From assembly GCA_964035545.1 (NCBI GenBank), contig OZ037766.1:27470173-27532172 (forward strand): a stretch of 62,000 nt of DNA, read 5' to 3'. Made by a program: the position numbers and the translations under genes. The notes under the pieces were generated by a model that was not told the DNA's origin, did not search any database, and was given only the letters and a program-made list of their open reading frames with translations. This stretch comes from Bugula neritina. Lineage: Eukaryota; Bryozoa; Gymnolaemata; Cheilostomatida; Bugulidae. Below are positions 12,557-39,600 of the stretch, piece after piece (position 1 is the first letter of the stretch; each line of letters starts with the position of its first letter).

Positions 12557-12782
12557 TTAATTATTATAAATAGGTATACGAGAAACATTGTTGATTAATT
12601 ACTTTATTAGGTAAAGTAATTACACTGATATTTCGGGTACCACTGTACCCATATTCAGAGTAGCATTCATTCATTCATTCATCAGATGGGTACAGTGGTA
12701 CCCGAAATATCAGTGTAATTACTTTACCTAATAAAGTAATTAATCAACAATGTTTCTCGTATACCTATTCATAATAATTAAA
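12557..12782. mobile_element. Palindromic Penelope-type terminal repeats
   Basis: The arms 12557-12651 and 12687-12782 are inverted copies around a 35-base spacer holding four CATT repeats. The right arm shares its GTACCCGAAATATCAGTG, ACTTTACCTAATAAAGTAAT and GTATACCTATT parts with 5055-5130, the end of the Penelope-like element. Each arm has a GGGTAC/GTACCC hairpin followed by GAAATATCAGTG. The hammerhead box next to the hairpin is altered (CTGAATAT on the minus strand, TCAGAT on the plus strand), so both ribozymes look dead. Confidence 0.55.
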
Positions 12783-14186
<1,404 letters not shown>

Positions 14187-14222
14187 AACTCAATACCGTC
14201 TGCTATATGAATATGTTCACAG

Positions 14223-14360
14223 GAAGATGCAGTGATTATGTTACCAACTTGTAAATCAACTATATACACTAGTAATGATGGAAATGAACCTAAAAAAATC
14301 ATGCAGCTAATACAAGCAATGTTGGTAATAAAGAATCATGTAAAGATATTGATGATAAAT
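14223..14360 (+). pseudogene. Zinc-finger family stub: decayed exon 5 start
   Basis: After ttcacag the sequence is nearly the same as the stub at 7446-7589, but a four-base loss near 14290 (CCTAAAAAAATC) shifts the frame. Exon 4 is absent because the (TA)n tract cuts the unit at about 14181. Exon 1 of copy 3 follows 330 bases later, as in copy 2. Confidence 0.8.
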
Positions 14361-14692
14361 GATGTGAAGGTATTATGATGAATCATGTAAAAATATTTAT
14401 GATGAAGCATGTCATATGATGATAAAACGTTTGAAGATGCTGATGATATTGAAACAGTAAAATTTTCCATGGAATCTAAAAGAATTTGCAAAACATTTAT
14501 AGAATGTGTGCTTATTCTCTACAAATGTGTTTTCTAATTATGTTATGTTATGTTATTAATGATATCCATATAGTTGTTTATAGTAAAAACTAAACTTTCA
14601 AGAATGCAATAATAAACTTAAAAAAATGTCAACAATCAGAAGTTAATTTGTTGTAATTTAGACTTTTTATATTTCAAGAGATAAAAAGGAAT

Positions 14693-17600
14693 ATGGGAGA
14701 CAGTAAGGCTGGTCCTGTGCATAAAACTGAAGTCAAAAGTAAAGAAATAATTCTAGCATGTCTGGTACAAAGGTGAGTTTGTGAACTGTTATTTTAATTC
14801 ACGAATATAAGTAATTATTTTTAGTATCTTTGGCAAATGATTTTATTTTATATTTAAATACTTTTTCAAAAGTTTTTCTGAAACTTAAAAGAACTTGTTT
14901 GATCGTGTTTAGCAGACATGATCAGTAAATTTTTTTGTGATTTTGACAATACTTATGTATTCTGGTGGCATTATTGTGGCAATGTAAAATAAATATTTTA
15001 TAAATCAACGATGTTTTCAATTAAATTTTTTAAATTAACGGAATCGATGTCCTATAGTCAGTATTAATAAAAGTATTGTAGTTTGGGCTATGAAATATCA
15101 ATCATGTCTACTCATATTTATTATATAGTCTCCTGTTCCATGCTGCATTATAGATTGTACAATATGTTGCTGTGTAAAGCATGGCTTTCTTTATTGACTC
15201 CACAATATTAACTGCATGAACATAGGGCAGACATATAGATTGAGTAAACACATGCTAAAGTTATTAGCTGCAAGAATGATTGTACAAGCAGCATAATTCA
15301 ATGAACATAGCTACAGCAACCTGCATGTTACACCAGTTTTCTACTACAGTGAAATATAATACTCATGCAATTAGTGTTTAAAAGCTCTTCGAACATTTAC
15401 ATTAAACACCCACATTTCCCAAAACCAGAGTTTTTTTGTCGAAATGTGTTGCCACTGTCTATTGCATTCTGTAAAATTTATTATTCAAGACACAATTCTT
15501 TAATTTATTTTTACTGGGCTAATGACAGGTATATAAAGTTAAAAGGTGTTGTGTTGAATTTATAAAGGTTGAGCTTTTGAATTAGTAGATTTAAGAGTTG
15601 TCTTTCTAATACAGGTTAACAGATGGGAGAAGAGCTATACCAGGTTCTCTCCATGAGTTGACTTCATCTTGTGGTAACAGAAAGTGGAACCAGTCAAAAT
15701 ACACAAAATATTTAGATGTGTTTTATTCTTCAAGTAAGATATTATATGCACTTTTAACTAAAGAAAGTAACTCAGTGCAAATAACACAAATTAAAAAACA
15801 ATTTTTTGAAAAAAAAATGCAACATTTGTGACTATATTTTCTACTGTTCTACTTGTTAGTATTATCTCTTATCTAAAGTTTGGACATTTGTTTGTTGCAT
15901 TATACTTTGGTAATTTATTTAGAAAATAAAACTGAATGTACACATATAAAAAGCAAACGTATCAAAAAAGTCATAGCAAGACAAATAATATATAAATTAT
16001 GTTGTGGCATGCAATTATAGGAAGAATTTACAAGAAAATAGACAACATTCATAAGTATAACAAAGATGATTTAATAGAGCGTATACAGCAACACTCAACG
16101 TGTTTAAAAGCTGAAATATATAAAAATATAACTTGGCTACAAGTTTTAGACGTGAGTAAATTTCTAAATACTATATATATATATATACATTATATATGTG
16201 CATATGATCATAGTTAGTAAAAAGTTAGGAGATAATTGAGAAATGTGCTAGTTTGATAGTCACGTAACGGTTACAGCAATTTTATTTTTGATTTCATTAA
16301 ATTGTGCCATCTATTTTAAAGAAGCAGGCCAAGTACCATACACAATAAAGTAAAACGTAGCTGCATTCATTTAATAACCATTTCTTCTTTTCATCAGTTA
16401 AATCAAATTCATGAGTGAAAATATCTCAAACATAAAAACCAAAACAAAGTAAAACAGAAAAAGAACTTTTTTTGTAGTTAGATAAACGTTATTATAATTA
16501 TACTTTAAGCTGTGCAAATGCATAATGATATTTTGCCTACAAACTACAAATACATAGCAGAAAACTAATGTAAATTAACCATTATATAGGGCTGCTATAA
16601 CAAGTCATCATTATATAATAAATTCTAAACGAAACAATTATGAATACGGTATAAATCATAACTTATTAACCAAATGAAAAGTATTCAAATATCAACTATA
16701 ATCATAATATTTTTCACGTTTTTACTATAAAAGTTCAAAATTTCTTTTGCAGTTGTTACAGCTTATAGTGGACGTCTGCAGTGAATGTATTGAGTGTGGT
16801 AAAGGTGATTATATAAAGAGTATACTAGACTGGAGTGAATCTTTTCTAAACAGATTTGAATTGTTTAAAACATCTAAAGGATGGGTAAGGTGCATTAGTA
16901 AAAATATAGGTGAAAATATTGCACTAACATATACTATTTTGAAAAGTTTACTAAATACATGTAAATTGACATGCTTTAAAACACATGGATTTATTTCAAA
17001 CTTTTTATGTGTCGAACAAAGTGATACTAATTAAATGACATTTACGGAATAATATATAAACAGCATTATTTTTGAAATTTATATTGTAGATTTTCTAAAA
17101 TAATTTTCAGTCTTGTCAGTATAAGAATTGTGGTGTCGTATAGGTTGTACTTATTTTATATAAATAGAGAAAATAATACCCAATTAGCTAAAATATATTT
17201 TTTGTTTTAAATATCTTGGATTATACTCATTTTGGAAAATGTAAATGAGCCAGTATTATAGCCAAGCAGATAAAATAACTTGACGCTATCTGTTGTATAA
17301 AAATATGTTTACAGGGAGATGCAGTGATTATGTTACCACCTTGTAAGTCAATCACATACACCAATGATGATGGAAATAAACTTCAAGAAGAAACTCATGT
17401 AGCCAATACAAGCGATGTTAGTGATGATGAATTATGTGAAAATGTTGACGATGAATCATGTGAAGATAGTGATGATGGAGTAGTAGATGGTGCAGTTGCT
17501 ACTGATAAAAGATTTATTAATCCTCCCTGTCCATGTGGAAACCGTGAAAAATTTACAAAATATGGGAACTTTTTTATTATATGCAAAGGTTGTGACATAT

Positions 17601-18370
17601 ACACTTGTCTAATCTGTATGAGATCTATAAAAGCAAAAAAACATATTCCATATCATTTAAGCCGCCATCTTCTCGTAAAAAATTCTCCAATAACAAAGTC
17701 ACACATTGACAAAAATAATACTTTGGCAAAACACAAGTGTAATAATGTCAAATGTGGCAGAACTGGGCTCTGTCAAAATAACCACGTTGGTGTACTTACA
17801 ACTGCGGTCTGTAAGATTTGCAACTATGCGCAATGTATTAAAAAAGACTGTAATGCAGCATTCCTGAACCGAATTGATTTTGTAAACCATAGGAATAACG
17901 AGCATCGAGATGACATGAGGTCTAAGGCAGGAAAGATTTCTCGTCCAGGAAAACCCATAGAGAAAGGACAGTTGAACATGCTGCGGTGTGGATGCGATGA
18001 TGATAAATCTGAAAAAATTACCAGATTAGGAAACTTTGGTGGAATGTGCGAGTCGATGGCTCATATTTTGTGTCTGCTTTGTGGTAAATACCAGGAATCC
18101 CAGAATGCATTAGGCGTGCATTTGCTTGCTCATAATGTTAAAACTGATGCGCCAACTACAGAGGAGCACACCAAACAAAATTTAAGTCTTTTTAATTACA
18201 CTTGCCTTCACTGTGACAGAAAAGGTTCGGTAAAAACTACAAGTGCAAAAAAGAAAAATACATTGCAGTGTAGACTCTGTGACACCTATCAATGTCTGGA
18301 CTCTCATTGTCAGAGAACCTACTCATCATACTACTCATTTACGACTCATACTGCACTAAAACATTCTTAA
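14693..18370 (+). CDS. Composite C2H2 zinc-finger protein, copy 3 (complete, 5 exons)
   Basis: Exons are 14693-14772, 15615-15733, 16021-16151, 16753-16884 and 17315-18370; intron phases are 2, 1, 0, 0; the product is 505 residues. The upstream ATG used in copy 2 is AGG here, so the start is the next Met (MGDSKAG). Exon lengths 2-5 equal those of copy 2. The four composite zinc modules keep every Cys and His ligand, and most substitutions lie outside them. The protein is nearly identical to copy 2 over most of exon 5. The unit repeats copy 2 at an offset of about 6.78 kb, which points to a recent tandem duplication. AATAAA is at 18550-18555. Function is not known; see copy 2. Confidence 0.8.
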
Positions 18371-18601
18371 GTTGTATGATCAGACATTGAAGAATTGAAA
18401 CAGTTTTTTTAATAGATACATACTATAATAATTTTGTTTATTTGCGATTTCACTTTAGACATATGCCTTCATATTCACTTAAATTGGCTGCAAATAGTTT
18501 TGCATTTTTAGTGTTTATTGAAAATTGTAGTATTTTGACATAAAGTAATAATAAATAATGCTAATCAAACTTTAAAAAAATATTTAAAATTGCACTGTGT
18601 T

Positions 18602-20281
<1,680 letters not shown>

Positions 20282-20287
20282 TTTATT
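20282..20287 (-). terminator. Polyadenylation signal of the DEG/ENaC gene
   Basis: AATAAA on the minus strand lies about 30 bases after the TGA stop at 20316, which would give a very short 3' untranslated region. Confidence 0.6.
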
Positions 20288-20315
20288 GCCCAGTATATAT
20301 TTTGTCATTGCTGTT

Positions 20316-28049
<7,734 letters not shown>

Positions 28050-28685
28050 GTTATTGCACTAGCTAAACTTGAGTTCAACTGTTAGTAAGAAGAAAAATAA
28101 TGGAGATTAAAAGCCTCCAATTCACCCAGAGATGTGTCTACAAAACATCATCATGTATTGAGAATATTTAATAAGCTCAGGTCAATAATATCAATAAGTA
28201 GCATAAGAAATTAAGCTACAAGTTATAATATTTTCGAAACAAAGACACTTTTTGCATGCATATTTCATAACCTACTTGTTTGATATTGAATATTTTTCTG
28301 AAAGCTAATATTTGAAAAGTTTTAGTTTACATTTATGGGATAAAATTTGCAGAATTTCCATATAGCAAATTTAAAATAAATGTGAACTAACATATTTGTC
28401 AAATAAAGTAGCACTTGATTTTTGTTTGTATTTTAAATAATAGAAATTTTAAAACTCCTATCAAAGTCATGGCTAGAAAGGACTATATATTTATATCCAC
28501 ATATAACTAGTTATGCATATAAACTTTATTTGTCCCAAAGTAAACTTATCTTTCCCAATTAAGATGTAAACGCATAACCAATCAGGAAGCAGGTTGGAGA
28601 TTTCAAAACTACAAAATCAATAACAAAGGTAAAAACAGTGGAAATGACTTCACTACTTCTGCCGATTTTAATTACTACATTATAC
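28050..28685. other. 5' flank of the DEG/ENaC gene
   Basis: This holds the presumed promoter side of the channel gene (minus strand). No TATA box or known site stands out, and no other gene is seen. Confidence 0.3.
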
Positions 28686-31233
<2,548 letters not shown>

Positions 31234-31260
31234 CATTATACCATATGCCGAGGACTATTA

Positions 31261-31316
31261 TTCTCTCTCCCTCTCCCTCCCCCCCCCCCCCCTCTCTCTC
31301 TCTCTTTCTCTCTCAC
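31261..31316. repeat. (CT)n with C12 run
   Basis: A CT tract interrupted by a run of about twelve C lies 3' of the inverted zinc-finger pseudogene. It mirrors the GA tracts after the forward copies. Confidence 0.9.
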
Positions 31317-31614
31317 TTCCTTCATATGAATCTTTCTCTCTCTCCAATACTCTAATACAGTACAATTTTAAATAACTTTTTAAAAGTTTGATTAGCATTA
31401 TTTATTATTTCTTTATTTCAAAATACTATATTCTATACTAACCATTACAATATTGTCATAATTATGTAGATAAAACCATTTTCCAACTAAAATTAATGTT
31501 ATATATAGTCTATGTCACTATTAAAGCAGCAAATAAGTGAAATTATTCTAGCATGTGTTTATTAAGACACATGTGGAGCTGGTTTAAATTTTTTACTATA
31601 TCTGATCATGGAAC

Positions 31615-32532
31615 TCAGTGATTGTCAGAAACATGCCTTCGAAATAACTGAGGATATGAATAGAATTTCTTACAGTCAGAATAACGACATTGATAGCTGT
31701 CACAGATTTTACACTGTAATCTATTTAAGTCTTTAAGAGTTCTTACTGTTCCCTTTCTGTTACAGCTAAGGCATGTCTAAATTTTGTTTAATGTGTGGTT
31801 TTGTGATTGGCGTATCAGGTTCTACTTTATGATTCAGGATATGCTGAATTAATTTATTTGAGCTCTCATGCTCTTGACCACAAAGCAAACACATCATATG
31901 AGCCATTGACTCACACATTGCACCAAATTTTCTTATTCTGGTATTTTTTCCAGATTGATCACCGCATTTACATGAGAACATGTTCAACTGGCCTTTTTCT
32001 ACAGCTGTTCCTGGTCGAGGCAACTTCATTGCTTTGGACTTTGAATAAAGCTTTTCCTCTCTATGAGCATCAAAATCAGAATGCTGCATTACAACCAATT
32101 TTAACACATTGCATGTAATTGCAAAGTTTGCAATTTGCAGTTGTCTCCATGCAGCTCAATTCGGTTATTTTGACAAAATCCAGTTTTGCCATACTTTATA
32201 TTATTACACTTGTGGTTTACCAAAAATTTATTTCTATCAATGTGTGATTGCTTTATTGGAGAATTTTTCCTGAGAAGATGGCGTTTCAAATGAGGGGGGA
32301 CGTTGCAATCATATTTTGTAGATCTCATACAGATTAGACAAGTGAATTTGTCACAACCTTTACATATAATAAAAAAGTTCCCATATCTTTCAAATCTGTC
32401 ACGATTTCCACACGGACAGGGAGGAATAATTAATCTCTCATCAGCAGAAACAGTATCAATATAAGTATCAACATTTATAAGTTTTATGCCTCTTACATGA
32501 ATGTCATTGTGACTGCTATTATTAAGGAACAT
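31615..32532 (-). pseudogene. Inverted, broken member of the zinc-finger family
   Basis: The minus strand reads parts of exon 5 in several frames: module 1 (PPCPCGNRDRFERYGNFFIICKG), module 2, module 3 (NMFSCKCG to HILNH) and module 4 (CLSCNRKG to HVSDNH, stop at 31615). At least three frame breaks are needed, two near 32100 in module 2 and one near 31770. In module 2 one ligand Cys is Tyr (KYG for KCG). The first codons after the ATG at 32532 do not match the family, and exons 1-4 are not seen upstream. It differs far more from copies 1-3 than they do from each other, so it is older. Confidence 0.85.
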
Positions 32533-33073
32533 AAGGTCAACTTAAGGTCAACATCAGGTGTCCTGCTGCTGGCCAAGTATATAATTGAGAAATTCCGGTG
32601 ATCAGTTAGAAAATTTTATATACATGAAGAAAATAAAATATGCAAACCATTAATAAAGCTAGTTTACCAATAGCATGCTAAAAGCCTCTTCCAATTTTAT
32701 AAAACTCAAAATATTGGCCTTTTAATCACCTAAAGCAATTTTATTGAAATTCTTCATAAAGCATTTGTGCCCCTGGAGAAAGCTGCAGATATTTTTGTTA
32801 TATGAAGTATCAAAAAAAAATATACATTCCCGTTAAGCAATATAAATATAGTTATATACCACAGATACATCTTTTGATCAGCTGATTATACAATATTCTG
32901 TTTTCATTGAAAAAGGTGGAATCGTCCTATAAGGATCATTGAGATTTATATAATCAAAACATGTACTTTTCCCACCTCAGTTAAAGACAAATAATAATAC
33001 GAAAAGTCATAAAAAAGTATAAAGCATAAAGCAAAAAGCATAAATTTAGAAAATGAAAGTTTTAACTTCCATT
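32533..33073. other. Intergenic stretch, nothing recognised
   Basis: AT-rich sequence between the pseudogene start and the stop of the first membrane-protein gene. No AATAAA on the minus strand is seen after that stop. Confidence 0.35.
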
Positions 33074-35618
33074 TCAACGAGGTGCAGAAATGTCTTGCCA
33101 TTTTCGCTGAGTAAGCAAAGCGTTGGCATCTCTGACTGGGGCCAGAAGGTTTCGCCCCTTCCCCGGCTCTTCTGAGATAGATAGTAGCCTCAGAGGTACT
33201 AAAAGTAGCAATAGACAATGCTATATTTGTGATGATTATAGTTGATGCAATAAGCAATAATTATACATTAAAGTCCACTGGCTAATTCTTCATCAACTCA
33301 GTTTCAGTTTCTTCAATATAAATTTATGCTCCAAAAATAACTTTTTTGTCAAGCAAGCTAAATTAAAAGCATTGTGCACACAGTAATGGCAAGTCATTGC
33401 TTTCAAAATGATTGAAAACATACTTGCTATATAGCAACTTGCCTGGTGAATTAATATTCTTCTTCATACCATAATACGGAGCTGTGGCTGGTGACTCCAC
33501 AGTCATGGTGGCTTTCACAGCACCAGAGTTTGTGAATGCTCGTTCTGGCTTTATATACATTGTATTGGTGATTCTGTTGGGTTTCTTTATTAGATCAATT
33601 CCACTACAGCAAAAAAATAAATCACTTTCATTTATTCAGAAAAAAACATTTTTACTATAACCAACACTAAAAACAAACCAATGCTAATATATAGAATAAA
33701 ACGTTTTTACTAGGTCATTTTGGATCTACTGTAAATATGTTAAGTGTATCTACTTTAACTATGTCAATTCTACTGTAGATATGCTGCTTCTATTGTATCT
33801 AACAGATGATAAGAATTTTAAATTAATCAATACATCATAGATTAAGAACTAAGTTATACTACAGAATACATTTATAGGTTAGGAATGTTGAAGGAAAGTT
33901 AAAAAGTGCTATATATACTCTTTATGTGAGTGGAAAGCACAGCGGCAGTAGATGACAACGCAGCAGATGACACCCACTAAGGTGATGATAGAGAGGACTA
34001 TCAGATAGATGTGCCATCTCAAAAGTCCTTGTCCAAGTAGTGGCTGCTCATTGGCGTCGTCTGTGAATGACAGCGCACCATTCCTGTCTTGCAGTCTGAT
34101 TCGCATGATGTAGGTCTTGGAGCTACCAGCTGTGTCGGATAGTTCAATAGTAAACTGAATGTAGAATAACAGACATGGCTTGTGTATAGTTTAAATCCGA
34201 TTCGAACAAAGGTGCTAACATAAAATAAAACACTGGGTTTCAAAATATGATCCAAAATATTTTACAGAAAAGGATTGATACTTGAACTAGGTAAACAATT
34301 GCTCAAAGTTTGATGATTGTATTTCAAATTTTAAAGCTTCAGAATGAAGCTTTACTAAAAATTTCTGTAAAAAAATTACCGGTGTATACAGCTGACAAAC
34401 TTAACAGGAATTTTTACAATTATTTCTTTTTACCAGTATGTGCTTAAAAAGTTGTTTTCAGACTGTTGGTGAATTAATATTAATTGCTCATATAATTACT
34501 AAATATTTATAACAGCTTGTTACAAGCTTTATAACTTTTTTCTTTCTAGATTATATGCTAGCACTGCCTTAAAATGTTTGTATTTTTATTGTTTATTTCT
34601 CTTTTTTTAGTTACCAAAAATGTTTTCTTTTTGATTTCTAACACATGCATTTTCTATCTTTTACTCATGCCTATTATTTGCATCTTGCAGCTTTTGACTC
34701 ATTGAGAAGTAAAGTAATAATAAGAAACACAACTTATATGCATCTGATAAATACCACTCAACTAGGTTATAATAACTAATCTAAAGACACCTGTGCAGCA
34801 CTATATAGAGTACTATAAATTACATGAACAACACCTGCACAGCACTATATATAGAGTATTGTAGAGTACCTGAACAACACCTGTGCAGTTGGAGCATATA
34901 TTGGAAGCTGACAGAATTCCACTAGCTGAGAGAGTCAGTTTGCCGATAAGAGAAGAGGTTGGAGGGACGACTATTTGATATGAGACTGTGTCCCCATCAG
35001 GGTCCAGACCTCCCAGTTGGGCAGTAGCCACCTGCCCCGCTTTAACACAACATATAGACAATGTTTATAACCATCAGGTGGCAGCTTATAGCTGTTGAGA
35101 ACAATAGTTTTCCCTATAAATCACTATTCTGCACATGCATGCATTTCCTCCAAATTGCTGTGCAATTGTAATTTAAAAGACATGAATGATTTTCAATGAA
35201 AGTTTTTTAGTAAAACATATATTACATAACATGCATTACATAAAATGTAAATCTCTAGCTTTACTCATTGCGTATAAACTCGTGACATTGTAGTTTGCAT
35301 ATGAAAATGTAATGTACTTACTACTACTTCTCCCTCTGATAATAAGTGTCCTTGATGAGAGGAGGTCTGGTGCCCGGTTGGCTGTAGAATTAGCACAAAG
35401 TAGCAGCACCACCTGATAAAATTATAATTGATGTTAGTTCAATTCATATTTATATGTTAGATTTATAAAATTAGTGAATTGTAATAAAATTCTAGTATTT
35501 CAAGTAGAATTCGTAAGCTTTCAAATAGCAATGATTACTTTGATCTATTAAAGTGGCTACGAATAGAATGAGGATAATAAAACTATTACATTACCAGAAG
35601 GTAACTAGAAGTATCCAT
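33074..35618 (-). CDS. Type I membrane protein, paralogue B (6 exons, 268 residues)
   Basis: Exons, 5' to 3': 35618-35595, 35412-35322, 35039-34870, 34154-33919, 33603-33443, 33198-33074; phases 0, 1, 0, 2, 1. A signal peptide (MDTSSYLLVVLLLCANSTA) leads into a small ectodomain with GLDPDGDTVSYQI, SSLIGKLTLS and the Cys pair ICSNCTG. The membrane segment follows LLRWHIYLIVL in exon 4. The cytoplasmic tail has APYYG and ends LLTQRKWQDISAPR. Intron 5 has a GC donor (AGGCAAGT). The ectodomain has a faint cadherin-like look (DxDGD, then a beta-rich stretch), but I do not recognise the family. The alternative without splicing at 33919 would end just past the membrane (HKEYI stop); the match with paralogue A supports splicing. 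Confidence 0.8.
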
Positions 35619-36693
35619 TAGAAATCTACTAGTTGGTAATGGTTAGCAGTGCAATATGTTGCCTTTAAATTTTATCTCAAGTATTTTCTAAGCAAGGAAA
35701 AATGTGGATTATATCATGGGCAACATTATCACTTATAATTTATCACTTTAAATAAAATAGCCTGCAATATGTTTGCTTAGTTACTGTAAACAATGCTGAT
35801 TGTTTTACAATAGGGTGAAGCCATGCAAGATTGAATTCAAAGATAAAATTAGAATAGAAACTTGGACATGTGATAACATGGGATCATTACAACTGAATAA
35901 ACTCAAGTTTTGCCTTATTACTTTAGTATGAAAAGTCAAGCAAACATCTACTTTGAATTGTGCAATCTTGACTATGTATAACATCTGTGACATATTAAAT
36001 GGCAGAGCTACTGGTTGTACCAGTGTTTGCCTCACTATAGCACAATATTTGTTTTGTATTGCGTTGTGTTTTACAATATTATATTATAAAATTATATTAT
36101 TATGATATTATGTTGTATTGTCGATAAAATCTCACTAACCTGTAAGAAAAGATCCTGCTTTTTGCAATATATGTGATTAGCTATGCTGGGGTGTAAATAA
36201 AAAACATAAAAGAGAGAATTGAAAGTTAAGGTTAAAGTAATTGTTAATTGTTTATGTTATAGCATTTTATTTAATTCTGAAGCATTCAACCCACGTACAC
36301 CACTTGACTAGTAGGTTTAATATTATAGTAATAATAAGTTATGTCAACAACACATTATAGCTGATGAAATTCTGCTTTAAAATTATATTTAATGCATAAC
36401 ATATATGCAAGTTTTCAAGCAAAGGTTGAAAAATAAATTAGTTGAGAGAAGCATTTTCTATCTCTTATATATAGTATGTTATATAAATTATGGTTGAGAT
36501 TTTAAAACTTATCATTAGTCTCATATTTTTTTACCTTGAGTTATTATTTATACAAAAATTCACTTGTATCACATATTTCATAAGACAGCACTTTACTTCT
36601 TTATAAAAAAGACAACTTTTGTAACACATCAAGACTGTTTTGTACATACTGATTAGAATCGAACACCTAAGCTTTAGTTATCATGTATACACG
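35619..36693. other. Spacer between the two membrane-protein genes
   Basis: This holds the 5' flank of paralogue B and the 3' flank of paralogue A. No coding exon was found. A short run of TTATATTATAAAATTATA words lies near 36080. Confidence 0.35.
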
Positions 36694-39600
36694 TCATTTG
36701 GCAGTTGAAATATCATGCCATGACAAGCGACTTAGCAAAGGTTTTGTTTTAGTAAGATCAGCCACAGTATATCTTCTGTTTAGCTTAGTCTCAGGTACTC
36801 CAGTATCTCGTCTCTGAGGAGGGTCCACCGTGGTAGTGAGCCGTCTAACCGGTGCTTCAACCACAGCCATTTTAGGAGAGGGTGCTCTAGCAACTGGTTC
36901 AGTGTCTATAAATATAAAGAAAAGGCATTTATGGCAACAAGCTCAGACAATACTGCATGGTACCCGATGAAGAGCCATGCAATGCTGCCTGCATAATTCA
37001 AATACTCATATGGGGTTTTCTGGAAAATTTTATGTGTGCACTATTTTCTCCCATCTCATATATTAGCCATAACAAGATATATAAAATTAGAATATGTATG
37101 CAAAAAGCAATAAACTATTCTTATACAAAATTTTCAGCTTTTTCTATAAAAGAGGGGAATATCTTGCAATAATTTTCAGTAGTAAGCAGAAGAAAGAGCT
37201 AGATTTAAAGTTTTATTTAATTTGTTACTTGCAATTTTGCCTAATGCTTCAGAATAATAATTCTATACACCTGTTAGTTCTAAGGATCTACTGTTTTGCA
37301 TAGAGTAAACCATATTAGTATATATCCTTACACAGTGTAAAACATGTTTATAAGGTATTGAGTAGAGTTAACTTTCAACAAAAATCCATGCCCTATAAGA
37401 GCAAATAAGCCATTACAAAATAAACCTACACGCAGTTCATAATACAGGTTAGGACTCACTCTAGAATATCTGTTTTGGAAAATAAAAATTTCTTGGAACC
37501 AACCATAAGGCAAGTTGATTTGATTGACAGATTATTTACTATTTCAATGGCATATTTTAGTTGGTTTTTCCAAGACTCATCCTTCACACCTTCTCCCCCT
37601 ACAGCTCTTGGGCCACCCACATTTTCTCCAAATACATATATGTACTTGTAGGCTCAGTAAGCAACACAACAGTTCAGTCATACCTGGAACATTAGGAATC
37701 CACACTGATCTCCTAATTTCACCATAGTAAGGGGCGCCATCAGCCGCCCCATTCCTGACAGCTTCCCTTACTAACAGGCTCTGTCTACGTGGAGAGGCAT
37801 ATGGGTTCATTACAGGCTCTTTAGGAGAAGCAGCTGCTGCAGGTTTGTCAATAATTTTATTAGGCCTCATTTTTGGTGCATCACTACAAAGTATCAGCAA
37901 TAGACAGTTTAATTGTAATAGTGGCAGCAGTAGTAACAGTAGTGGTATGCAATAGTGGCATATTAGTAGCATATTAGTGGTGGTGGTGGCAGAAGTGGCA
38001 GTGGCGGAAATGGCAGTGGTGGCGGTGGTGGTGATGGTATAACAATAATAAACAGAGGCATCTGAAATCACTGAATTTTGCTAGAATGTGTGCTAGACAA
38101 CAGGAAAGATTGAACTATATAAGATAAAGGCAAAGGCAGAAAAGAGGTTGATAAAGTTCTGTATTCTGGAGCTTATTGTTTACTCACTAGATGTCAGTAG
38201 TGAATTGACAGCAAAAGCACATGACTATAGATGTCAGAATTCCTATGCCGATTATAGTTCCCAGAACAATCAAGTAAACATGCCATCTGAGCAAACTTGC
38301 CCTGTCGCTTAGAAGACCATCAACTTTTTGCTCCTCGGCCATCAATTTCCCAGACCGGTTTGTAAGTCGAGCAAACATTGGGAACCTTCTAGAGTTTCCT
38401 TTCGTGTCTCTTATCAAAATCTCAAACTGCAATAATTAAGATTCCACTGATTATGATTTATAAAATGAGCTATGCTTATATTGCTCATACTACATAGACT
38501 AATTTGCAGTTTTATTAACACTTATATAAGCATCAACTAATCACCTAAATATTAGACCTTATCTATTTAATGCAAGCTATAAACTTATAGCCTAATTAGA
38601 GACTCACACATGTTTAAGATAAATAGAAGGTTGTGTGATTATGTATTACCTGATGGGTACCTGTACAACTGGCACAGATGTCATGAAATGTCAGTTTACC
38701 AATGAGAGAAACTGTAACATTTTTTATGAGAGATGAAGACGACGGTGAGCTCATTTCAAATGTGAATCCGTCTCCATCTTTATCTTTACCATAGAGTTGA
38801 ACAGACAACGAGTTCGATTCTACAGGTAAAAACTTGGCTTGATAAACTCAACAAAGAATAGCTAAATATCATTCATTTTAAATCATAGCAGCATTTTGTT
38901 TAAATCACAGACAACTTTCGCAATTTAAGCTTATGGTTTGCTGCTCATACAAATAAAATAATGTTTATGTATTATGCTAGCAAGTTTCTCTAAAAAAAAT
39001 GTTAATTGAAGCACAGCAACTAAATAAGCCTTGCCGATTTCTATTTTATAAAAAGCTCAAATATGACCGATAATTCTTACAGTAAAGATTGTATACCAAA
39101 ACATATACTTAGACTTACTTGCTGTCGCTAGTCCACTAATGACCCATGACCTTGAGCTGGTGAGTTCTGGTGGCACATTAGAGGAGACAACTTCCAGAAT
39201 AGTAGCTAAAATCTTGAATAAATATAGTACAAATTTAAACATAAGCCACACACTTATAGACTGAAATATATTTCAACAAGAAAAATTAATAATGAATATT
39301 AATTAGTAATACATATTATAAAAGCTCAGCACATAATTTCAAATTAGTGATAGAGCACTTTACAATTTTTGGCACTTTATTGAATATTTTGTAAATAAAT
39401 AATGAAAGGTGGGAAATGCATTAAACTCTACTTATTTCCATTGATAGTATATAACAGCCTAACTACACTATTCTGTTCAAAGCTGCATATATTCATTATA
39501 TATCTAAATTAAAGTAAAAGATTATTTGAATTATATATAATTTATAAATTACAGAAAGCATTTTATGAATAGTTGTATTTGCATGGGTATAATATCTTTT

